A DNA stretch of 64,000 nt from Typha latifolia. Lineage: Eukaryota; Streptophyta; Magnoliopsida; Poales; Typhaceae. This document shows, piece after piece, positions 9,454 through 20,242 of this stretch. Made by a program: the position numbers and the translations under genes. A model generated the notes under the pieces. That model saw only the letters and a program-made list of their open reading frames with translations. It did not search any database and was not told where the DNA came from. The stretch spans positions 1,860,001-1,924,000 of the forward strand of contig CM034107.1 in assembly GCA_019914945.1 (NCBI GenBank). The letters are read 5' to 3'. Numbering within the stretch: position 1 is the stretch's first letter; every line of letters begins with the position of its first letter.

Positions 9454-12228
9454 TTAATCGAATAAGCTGAAGCCCATGTCATCATCAGATTCCTCAGCAG
9501 GTTCCTCTTTCTTCTCTTCTTCCTTGGCTGCTGCTGCAGCCGGAGCAGCAGCTGCGGCATCGACAGAAGCAACTGGTGCGGCAACAGCAAACTTGCTTGG
9601 ATCCTACATTATGGCCAGGACAGTGTAAGAAGTCAAAAACATACTAGCAAAATGCAATCAACTTACTAACAGCAGTATGGTGGATTAACAGCGCATAAAG
9701 CACCATACCTTCAAGAACTCCTTGACCTTCTCTGCCTGAGGGAAGGAATATTCAGTGGCAATAGCAACTGCCAAAACATTCTTGTAGGCATTAATGAACA
9801 TATGGGGTGCAGCTGCAAGGGTCGGATATGACAAAGCCAATGCCAATGAAGTAACCATTGAGACACCAGTAGAGAATTTCTCAATTAAATCATCTTCGGT
9901 AAGGTCCAGCACCTCAGGGCTGAAGACCGACCCGTTGTCGTACACGGATTGAATGACGAGGCCATAAGAGAATGGCCTAATACCAAGCTTGGCAAGGAGA
10001 GCAGCCTCAGATGAGCCCACTTTCTCACCTTTCTTGATCAGCTCAACAGGGGTGATGATCTCGACAGTACCCTTGTTAATCTTGGTAGGAATGTTCAGCA
10101 CCTGGATTTAATGGTCAATGAGAACAAAAAGACAAGTCAGACATACATCTTCCTGGTGTTAATTGAAACATGCGGGCTTCAACTAACCTGGAAAAAGGAC
10201 GTTTGAGAGGGGTCTAACCCTGTATTGCCAGGAGGAACAACAACATCAATAGGGGCAACAAGTCCTACACGAGCAGGAGCTCCAACCTATTTTGCCAGAG
10301 GAAAAACATCAATGTCACAAAAGATACTAAAAGTAGTGTACTACAATGTCACCACTTGACAAAATATAACTACAATGTCATGTCATACAAAGACAAACCT
10401 AATCCGATTGAATTTCTGACAGACCAGCAAATTATAAATTCAAATTATTAGACAAATGTCACCACATTATCAACAAGATTCACCAACATAGGCACAAAAA
10501 AGTGGTTCCAAGAGAAATGACATGTAACTTAGTATGATAGCTCATCAACTGGCAGTTTTCACTTTTCACCTTACAAAACATTGGCAATAAGAAAACAAAT
10601 AGAACTCCCACATCAAGGACCAAGGTGCAAATTGTTTATGCAACAACTTAGTATGTTAGCTCATCAGCTGGCAGTTTTCACTTTTCACCTTATGAAATAT
10701 TGGCAATAAGAAAAACAACAAACAGAACTCCCACATCAAGGACCACGGTGCAAATTGTTTATGCAACAATTTTCTGCCCCTTGATCCAATACAACTAGCT
10801 TCAATAAGAAAATTCCTGAATTTATCAGAAACAAAAATAAATTGATGTGAAAAAAATATTCAAGATCATGCCTCAAAGAAAAAAAAACTTCAATTAGCTC
10901 ACCACTAATCTACATGTGCTATAATTCTACATGAATAGATACACCATTAAATCAAACATGTGATCAATTTTTCAGAAAAAGAATATCAATAAGTAGGAAG
11001 AAGTGGAGTATATCATCAACAGAGCTATTTGTCGTGTCTAAGATTTCTCTCTCTTCTAATTACTAGTGACTGCAAGATTTTGTGAATACATGGTATACTC
11101 CCAGTTGGCAATGTCTAAAGGATTCACAAGTAAATACAAAACATGGAAAAATATCTGAAGGGTCCTACAAGTCTTCTGTACACAAGGAATATTTATGAAA
11201 GAATACATTATCATATATTTCTTAGTTACAAACACGAAGTTCCTTTTAATACATATTAAAAAGGGAAAATGGTAAAATGTAGTTCACAAAGAATTTGCAA
11301 ATCATAATAGCAGGTTCTTCATACATCCTTAAACAATTGGTCAATGAATGAGAGCCAGAACATCCATTTTAATTAGCAATTGAGGAAATCAGAAACAAAC
11401 CTTGTACTTGCCAACCTCCTCGCTGACCTCCTTTAAATCTCCCTTGGTGAAAATCAATCCAACATTTCCCTGGAATTACCAAATAAACAAAAGATGAGAA
11501 AATAAGCTTCATTTCGTTGCTACCTACATAGAGAGAGTGCCTCAAATGGCAATAAATGCAGCAAAGTTTCCCATTTATCTCAACAGACTAAACACAAAGC
11601 CAAAACTCTGAAGCAGTAGAGGATAAAATTACGAGAGACCAACCAAGTAAATATAAACTAATCCCCAGATATTAACAAATATAAGTCATGCATAAACAAA
11701 ATCAGAAAAATGAAATAGCATTAACTTACCAAATTTAAAAACTGAGCAAGAAAATTAACAAGATGCAGCAAAAATACCGCACATTTAAACCATCCCAGAG
11801 AAGAAGAAAATGAGCAAAAAGCAGAAATCATACGAGTTGAGAGGATGCCGAATTCAAACAAAAAAGAATTTCAACTTTCCCACACTTATCTCAGAGACCA
11901 AGCGCCCAATGACCGCAAAATAGAAACTAAACAAGAGGGAGAGAGAGAGAGAGAGACAGAATTCCCATACCACAAGCAACGGGAGGAGGTTGAGGTAGTC
12001 CTTGTTCCCGGTCTTCTCAGCGTGAATCTTGATGCACCGGCGGATGAGGGTGTTCTTCCCCATGAGGACGATGGATTCGCCACGGAGACCCCTCCGGATG
12101 TTCTGGAGCTGATTCGACCCCACGTTGTCGGCGGCGGCGATCAGCACTTGGCTGTATTCGTCGAGAAGCTGGCATAGCTTCTTGTCGTACTGCACCTTCT
12201 TCTCCGCCTTCGATAGTTTCACCGTCAT
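9454..12228 (-). CDS. RPP0: 60S acidic ribosomal protein P0 (uL10)
   Basis: Five coding exons on the minus strand: 12228-11971, 11469-11401, 10286-10188, 10101-9709 and 9603-9454. All borders are GT/AG and fall in phase 0, giving 322 residues, the usual P0 length. The N-terminus ([20 protein letters not shown]) opens the ribosomal L10 domain that binds the GTPase-associated region of 28S rRNA. The middle binds P1/P2 dimers to form the lateral stalk. The Ala-rich hinge ends in [13 protein letters not shown], the conserved acidic tail that contacts elongation factors. The second intron is long (1.1 kb) and holds an internal tandem duplication. A GA-repeat lies just inside the first intron. No missing residue or frame break is seen. 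Confidence 0.96.
10525..10767. repeat. Tandem 119-bp duplication inside a P0 intron
   Basis: The segment from 10525 to 10643 is repeated immediately at 10644 to ~10767 with scattered mismatches and small indels. Both copies share TAGCTCATCA, CTGGCAGTTTTCACTTTTCA and CTCCCACATCAAGGACCA in the same order. It lies in the middle of a 1.1 kb intron, away from the splice sites, with no coding content. Confidence 0.85.
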
Positions 12229-12420
12229 GACTGCTATCTACTGAGACAGAGAGAGCGAGAAACCCTAGAAATCGCGGAAGTGAGAGTGGAACGGCGACTC
12301 GCGGACGAGAGACTGTAACCCTAAACCCTCTTGTTGGCCTTTTATACCTAACGGATTGCTCCGGAACGGACACGTGTAACGGGCTAGGTCTAGGGCCTAG
12401 GGATATGCACGTAATAATAG
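12229..12420 (-). promoter_or_regulatory. P0 core promoter with TATA box and telo-box
   Basis: On the minus strand TATAAAA is the complement of 12340-12346, about 115 bp upstream of the ATG. The leader contains a double telo-box (AACCCTAAACCC at 12317-12328 on the plus strand) and a pyrimidine-rich tract. GGGCC-type site II-like motifs lie just upstream (around 12380-12402). Telo-box plus site II elements is the known signature of plant ribosomal-protein promoters, so co-regulation with the translation machinery is likely. Confidence 0.65.
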
Positions 12421-13464
12421 ACCCGAGCTTGATCGAGCGGTGAAACTTCGCTTTAAATTTAGTTTCGATCCTACGATGGTAATCATGATTTGCTCCTTTA
12501 ATTTTATTTCGAGCTGCGCCATCGAAGCCATCAGATAGCATTTCATTAATATCCAGAAATTATACGAGAAAAGGTGAGAATAGAGAGGCTCTTTCACACA
12601 AGGCCCAACGTTTTTAGCCTATTTAGCAGCATTGTATAAGTGAAAGACATCGTATTATAAAAATAATTGAGAATAAAATGCAGTTCAAATAGCTTTCGAG
12701 GAGCAAAGAGAATCGAGTCAGTCTGTTGTAATTTTGTTGCAATTCGACAGTCCAAGACATGGTCTATATGTTTCACAAAAGACACCAAGCGAGATTTGAA
12801 GCGAGATTTGAAGACTGCACGAGAGCGGGAGGTGAATGTGGCAATGGCAAGAGGAGAAACTGATAGATCCAAACACCGGTTAGCTATAAGACATGATAGA
12901 AGACAAGGTGAGAGAAGCAGTGATCATGGCCTCTGCGCCGCCCGTGACAATGGCATGGCATGGCAAAATGGGGAGGAGGAGGAGGGTAAATGAGTTAAAT
13001 TAAAAGAGTTATACGAATAACCTATAATAAAAGATTACTGAGGATGAGCAAATCATCCCAACTTATGATCTCTAATTCAGCAGCCTGTCATCCCCATGCC
13101 AAATCCTTCTTTCTCTACTTTTTCAAGGCTACTCATACATGCATTTAGCGCCCAATTACCATAAAAAGAGACTCAGAAATAAAAATAAATAAAAGGAAGG
13201 ATCCTGATATTAGTTTATACAAACAGAAAAATGAGCCATTTCTCTTATCATGCATCGCATTCTCACCTTCATTTGTATAGACAAATCGTGGGTCCACATT
13301 CCACAATAGTGTCAATTCTTTTGAGATCTCTACACAATCAAAATGGAAGATCAAATATGATTAAAAAGTAGAAACATAACAAGGCTGAGGCTTCTGGATA
13401 GTTGAACACTCCTGGCCTTTCGCATTGATAAATAACTTGTACTCCCAGATGCAGATTTAAGTTA
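12421..13464. other. Intergenic region upstream of P0
   Basis: Contains the distal P0 promoter and the 3' UTR of the CNOT9 gene. A 12-bp direct repeat (AAGCGAGATTTG) is adjacent at about 12787-12810. No gene recognised; the 108-residue plus-strand ORF here has no family features. Confidence 0.5.
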
Positions 13465-16400
13465 TCAAATCCTCCCTTGCTGATTGGCTCGGACGGCTGC
13501 ACTCACGTTATGTAAAAGTAGATGGAGGCATTTACGAGTTCCAGGATCATCCTGAAAAATTATTTGCATGAGAAGTAAGCACCAGGACAAACATAATTTG
13601 CAGTAATCATCAATGTATCATCATATTAAGGGACACAATAAGGTAAAGGCCAACATGCTCACTGGGCAACACCTCCAGAATTGGTTAATTACAATGAATA
13701 AATTTGAACTAAGAGAAGTCAACAGACAATAGATCTATCTGATTAGGCAACACACATCATGAAGGTAATGCAAAGAGAAATGTGAACGGTTTAAGGAAAA
13801 TCTTACTGGCTAGGTACAATAACATAGTTTTAAAAAAAATGTTGTAATTTAATGGAATTTCGATCATTAAAAAATACAATCAAGACTAGTATACTGCTGT
13901 TAAATACCAAATCTTTGGGCACTCCCAAAGAGGCCAAACTGTTGGCATAATACAGTACCAGGGTTTGTATCGAGACCCTTGCATCTATTGAGCACATGCA
14001 ATTCAATCACCACAATGCACCAGTACATGTCAAATCCTCATGTACTCATTTTACAGCAATATTGACATCTCTAACTTTACTAGGAAATTGCAACTTTGTA
14101 ATATTTCCCTCCCACCATGCACTTGACAAGTGGAACAACATAATAAGTTTATGTAGAAGGAGAAGCAACTCTGTAAAATACCCCATGACTAAAAAATGAA
14201 AAATTGTGTTCCTTCTATTTTAATGAGAATATATCATGTAAAACCATTCAAGAAGTAGAACTTACACGGAGGCGCTCATCAATAGTTCCATCTTTTAACA
14301 TATCTGGAAGGTAGTTATTCAGAATAACAGATGCCCTGCAAACAGAGCATAGGCCGAGGTTATACAACATGCTACAAAAAATGCTAACACAAAATGAGAA
14401 CGACTATTGCGTTCAGCTTTTGCGTTCAAGGAAGCATGGAGAAAGAATGAAACCCATTACTTTAAGTAAATGAAAAACTGTATTAGTGAAATACATAGCA
14501 AAGCATGTGGTAGAAAACCTTGGATGCTCTGAAAGTCTAAGATAACAACGGATTATATGCTTCAGCAGCCTAGTAGAGGGTTGTTCGGCAAGAGGCATGA
14601 CCATAGAAGAAAGTATTTGACACACAGCGACAAAGCGTTGTGCCGTGGTGCAAATATATTGAAGCCCAAGATCATCTAGTAGTAATTTTTGAACAATAAA
14701 AGTTGACACCTATATGATAGAACAGATCAGAAATAATTTTAGAAAAAGAATTTTTTACATTTGAAGTAAAAGAGATAAGGCAAGATTCGATAATGAATAA
14801 GAAATCTACAGTAAAAGCGTACAAGATTAGTAAGCATAGCTAGTACTCTAACAAAAAGATATAAGGTAGTAAGAAGGAAGCTTCACCAACTTATATACCT
14901 AACAGAAAATAACAGATTTTTGAGCTCATGGAAAGACAAACAAATAGCACTGTGAGAGAAACACTTGAAATTATTGCTAACTGAAGATCCAAAATTGAAA
15001 GTCGAAAATTGTGAAAACAACATACTCTCATCCACCTTTCTCCAAAAGGATCTCAGACAAGGTTTAGTTAGAAATTGATGGTGACAGAAAGCAACTTGAG
15101 GAAAAGTTGCAATCTGCATATACAATTGTTTCTCTAGTTTAAAACATACGGTTCTGGGATAGAAGTTATTGGTCTGTGATAGTGCTTGCATGTTACAATA
15201 AGCAAAAGGTCCTACCTTGATTTTTCAAGCCCATACAGAATTTTGTAGACTTTCTCCTTTTGGTATACAAGTCGCTGTACATGCAACCTGCCAATCTTCA
15301 ACAAATGTAAATGAGGTGGTTTACTTTAATTTCTTTCGTGTCAATTAACTAACCCCATCTAGGTTCACATCCCTTATCCTTCATTAATCTTCTTTATATC
15401 CAATTTATTAAACCTGAATATATTGTAATATTTCCTTGACAAAGATTATAAAATTATAATCTGTCAATCTATCTGAAACAATCTTTTAAACAAACTGTAA
15501 CAGAATAGATAAAATTGTACATTCAAAAATGACACACGAGTAAATAAAACATAGTTATGTTTCCATATCCTATGTAAATCAAACAGTTAACAATTTTGCA
15601 AGAATAATGATCCTTGTTATAAAACAAACATATTAGCCACATAAAGTTCAATCACTTACTGTTTTTGAAAGTTCACTTCCAATCTCCATACTGTGTAGGC
15701 ACAAGGGAACTACTTGAGTTTGAAGAAGAAAACGAACAACCTCACTATCATCAAGCTGCAAAATGAACAAGGTTACAACTCTTTCATGAACATTAAAATG
15801 AATTGACACTTCATTACTGTATCTGATTCTACATTGTGATATCCACTAATATACTAAGGGATATGCATGCTCCAAAGTACCTTAACAAGAGCGCCAATAA
15901 CTCCCAAGGTGGTTAATCTTAAATACTCAAATGGCCTTGCTTTACTTGTCGTAAGTAAAAATGGATAGAAATATAAAAGTATGCTAGCTGCAAAAGGAAA
16001 CAGACAAAAAGTTATGAGAATACCAACAATATTGCTGCACAACATAATTAAGCACAGTATCAGACAACATGAAAAACTGCATAACTTGTAAATAGCATAA
16101 TTTGTATGATAGGTATCTACAGCAGTTCAGCGCAAATATTCCAAGGACCAGCAAAACATTAAACTTAAGAATTTGAAATGAGTTGATTCATATGCTATGA
16201 CATGTCAGAACAGAATATATTGTGACTAACAAATAAGTTGCTTTCAGTTTTATATCCTACTGAAATGGTATTTAGAGCCAAGTAGACAAAAGAAGTGAAG
16301 AACATAACAAGGAAAAGGTTCCACACGTGAAACATAATTAAATTTTTACGAAGGTACTTGGAGAATGTAAGCTAAAGATAATATAAACCTCAATGATGAC

Positions 16401-18654
16401 GATATAGTAAAGGAGGACCGTATAGTTACCTGAAATACATGAATCACTAAGAATTGTGAACTTTGTAAATACATCCACAACACGATAGAACATGATGAAC
16501 TTGAGATACATATAGCAGTTAAAAGCATAATTTGCAAAACATGTGAAGAATCTAAGAAGCACAGCACAAAATAAGGAGAACCAAATTCTAAAAAGCCTTT
16601 CCCACAATTATTTTTAAGTTTAAAAGGGATGTAAGAACAGGAGAAGGAACATATTCAGAAGATGCCCTTGGATTCCCCAAACAAATAAAACAGTGCAATT
16701 ATAGATATCCGAAATGCACAAAGTGATATTTACGTTTGCAAAGTATAAATCCAGTTAAATATTTTAACATACCATTAAGGAAAGAAGTTTTTGTACGAGG
16801 GTCAGAGGCAACACACTGCAAAAAGGAAAAACAAACCCAAACAAGGAGAATCAACAATTGTGAAATTTCCTAATTAACAATGTTGTCTGTATCCATCTCT
16901 TCAAGGCAATATTAACAAACAAATATCATGCAAATCACCAATCATGTCACACTCAGAGATTACGCTGACTAAAAAAATTACAATCATATAATATTATAGA
17001 TGCCAAATATATATGTACATCCAATGATCTGTTCAAAGAACTTCAAATACTAATAAAGAAAAAGTTGTGAAAATCACTAAATAAGTAGCACTAAAAATTA
17101 ATTAGGCTGAAATATCAAACAAAAAATTTATATTCATACACACAAGCATGTAAAGATTAGTTTACAACCTAACTTTACACTGGACCAATTTATGCCCAGT
17201 AATTACTACAACAGGCAGAAGGAAAAAAGAAAAAGAAAACCATATGTAATTCAGAACTTCATGATTGAACCAAAAGCTCTGGCATTATGACTTCCTCCAA
17301 GATCTATGACCAATGGACATGAGTTAAAAACTGTAATTTTCTGGTTCGATCTGGTCAATTTCAAAATAATTAATTGACCAAAAAAAGGAAGGTGGGGGGG
17401 GGGAATTAAACAATCTTTGGATCTCAATCTGTGCCAGATGGAAGTTGAGTAAACAGGTTTGAATTTTGAAACATTTAACCTTGTAAAGGATTTAAGATTG
17501 GACTAAGTGGGTACCTCCTCGACCTAAAAGCTGCAGTCACATTTGGTGGGATATCAGAAGATTAACTCCACAGGCCTCAAATGAGCAACAAGGTAAAAGT
17601 AAAATCTTACCTTACAATATAATTTCTACTGCTAGCTCTTCTATACGTGAAATGCCTCTTTTACTTAGATTTTACATGCCCATTGAATGATTGAAAGATG
17701 TGTAACAACAGATAATCAATTGGAGAAGGTAAAATTAGCCTATTAGGCCAAAATGAAAGCTACAATTAGTATCTAATAATTTTGAGAAAGAGAAACAACA
17801 TGTCAAGAAGAGTAGTTAATGTATTAAGGATAGCAAGGGAAATTCTTCTGGGAAAAGATCACTAAGCCATGATGATAAAGCCAAGAACATGAGGGTACTC
17901 CAAAACACAGAGCAGAGATACAGCAATAAACTGTTAAAAGGATTCATTCAACTGAACCATAGCAGATCATCTTGCAGAGATGCAAATTTAATACATAAAA
18001 TTAACCATAATGGACCCATAACCTGAAAAAGAGCAAGTGCATTGCAAACTCGATTTGAATCACTGGCAGACAGAATCGGCGGGTAGAGATAACGATATAT
18101 TGATATTATCTCCTGCAAAGACCAAATTGTGAGGGATTTGATAACAACATAGAAGATAAAGTGATAAAGATAATCATATAGGTTTGCTGACCTGGAGGAG
18201 TACTGTAATAGTGCAAGAAGAATTCCATAGTAGCAAAGCTAAATCTTCAAATCTCTCCCTTTTCTGCAAGGAGTATTAATTAAGTTTTCTTGTTCTGAAA
18301 TAAAAGATGCCAAGATAAGTCGGAAGAAATAGAGCCCTACTGTCACCATCTGGCAAAACATAAACCAAGTTATAATTCTGTTCCAAATATTATACATATA
18401 AAAAGATTGTAACTTTCCGACGATGGCATCGAGAAGATCAAACAAGAACAAGGAAAACCGAACACCACTCTCGTACATAACAGAAGCCCATCACTAGGAG
18501 AATATCAAGGAGACCAAACCTTGGAGAGGGAAATAAGCGCGTCCTCCCTGAGATTGGGGTCGCGTAAATCGAGAATGAGTTGCTCCGCCGAGGGATTCTT
18601 CGGGTTGTTCGCCTCCGCCGAGGGAGGAGCGGAGAGTGGGGTGGTGTTCGCCAT
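13465..18654 (-). CDS. CNOT9: CCR4-NOT complex subunit 9 (CNOT9/RCD1/CAF40)
   Basis: Nine coding exons: 18654-18520, 18263-18192, 18112-18023, 16815-16773, 15987-15881, 15755-15660, 14709-14519, 14335-14266 and 13551-13465. The phases close exactly to 296 residues. Family landmarks are all present: a short Pro/Ala-rich N-terminus, [44 protein letters not shown] followed by [13 protein letters not shown], and [22 protein letters not shown]9 is an armadillo-repeat scaffold of the CCR4-NOT deadenylase that binds NOT1 and GW/TNRC6- or effector-type partners in mRNA decay. Compared with the most conserved plant copies, this one has drifted in the early repeats ([14 protein letters not shown]) and has a short C-terminus, so it may be one of several paralogues. 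An 80-bp open segment at 15216-15295 with splice-like ends lies between exons 6 and 7 and is excluded because it would shift the frame. Confidence 0.93.
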
Positions 18655-18840
18655 TCGAATCGGATCCAAAAGGTGGTGAAGGTGCGCTTCTCGTTGTTCT
18701 CCGACGTGTGGGTATTTGATGGTGGTGGGGAGGCTAGGGGAGATGCGAGGGCGAAGAAGATTAGCTACGCGGCGGTTCGTCCTCTTTCGTCGTGTTAATA
18801 TATATAGAATTCGGTAGTGGGTTGGAAACGGATTGGTACG
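18655..18840 (-). promoter_or_regulatory. CNOT9 core promoter
   Basis: A TATATATT motif on the minus strand (complement of 18797-18806) lies ~145 bp upstream of the ATG. It is followed by a GC-richer, ATG-free leader, which fits a TATA-driven start near 18770. Placement is by motif and distance only. Confidence 0.5.
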
Positions 18841-20242
18841 TGAAAGAAGTAGAATATATTTGAATTTTAGATTTGGTTTACAACCAAAAAAAGAAGAAGG
18901 AAAAGTCGATTTGGTACCGGGAAAGCGCGAGATTTATTTACGAATTGAAAGCTGAAACTCAAATCAGGAGAGAAATTGAAAAAAAATCGGATGGGCTATT
19001 TACAGAGAAAAGTTTTTAGATTTTAGTAATAACAAAATTAAGCTCTTAAAACTAAATACGTTTATTTTTTTAATATTAACTACACATATTTTTAACAAAT
19101 TTTTATAATAAAATGCTAAGAAAAAAAATACGAAAGAGTAATGATAAAAAGGATACGATGAGTTTGTTTAACCACCCATTAGATTTACTGATGCGATTGG
19201 AATTTTTGTTAACCCGGTGATTAGAGATTGCAAGGATATATAGTTGTTATTAATTTCAATGGAGCGAGTTTTCCAGCAATGCTAAAAGGCTAAAGCAATA
19301 ATAGCATTCTTTTATAGTCTTTTTTTTTCTCCCCACTACTGAGTTAAACCTTTATATGTCATACTCTAATAAAAAAATATATTAAATATCAATCTCAACA
19401 TCTATGAAAAAATAAATAAATTAAACCTATAATCTCTATCTTGAGTTAATTGAGCTACATAGTGAACTCATTTCTCATTAACAACATCGAAATAAGCCTC
19501 AGATAAAACTGGGCCTCTTCTTAAATATAGACAAAACTAGGTCAACTAAGAATTTGCTGTGGTTAATTGAAGGCAATCATAAGTTACCAAGACCAAAAAC
19601 AAAATTCACTACCGGAGAGACCTCTTACATAGAGGTTGTGCCATATCACTGTTTAGTATAATCATCATATTTTCATAGCTACAGATTTAAAATCCTAAAT
19701 ATCAGAGCACTCACTAGTATGAAAATTTCAGCATCCATAGAACTTGTAAACTGGAAACAAATACTTCAAAATGACATATTACAGTTCTAATTGATTAAAA
19801 AAATATCAATATGAAGAGCGTGTACTGTAGTTTGCAAGGATTCAGTGGAGTAGAACAAGATGAGAACAAAGCCTAACTTAGAAAGTCGAGAAGAGCTGTC
19901 AGGCTGGCATTTCTGCACTAAGACAAAACTGATAAACTACAGGGACTTGCTGAACAACCAGCCAAATGAGATAGGCACCAATTGATTTAAGAAAAATTTC
20001 GAACCGAACATATTAAGAAAAACTCCAGGAGATCTTGCCAATACGTTCTGAGGTTAGAGAGTGCACCCATTTGTACAAGTGCTAAATAACCATGGATGGC
20101 AAAATAATACATTGGCCCTTATAAGGCAATCCTTCTTCCAAGATGTACAAGGTTCTGCAGTCACCGCGAGCAACCTGCAGATATATTCTGATAACGCCAT
20201 CCACTGCAAAGTCTGTCAAGGAATCATGCTGCCCAAGTCCGT
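18841..20242. other. AT-rich intergenic region
   Basis: Gap between the CNOT9 promoter and the SAPS-gene stop codon. AT-rich with no recognisable gene. The right part (from ~20040) probably belongs to the 3' UTR or a terminal exon of the SAPS gene. ORFs on the plus strand between 20061 and 20846 are antisense shadows of the last SAPS exon. Confidence 0.5.

Noticed and set aside
15216..15295. Treating the 80-bp open segment as a constitutive CNOT9 exon
   Set aside because: It breaks the frame, while exon 6 joins directly to 14709 in phase 0 and restores the conserved GSELSKT-V order.
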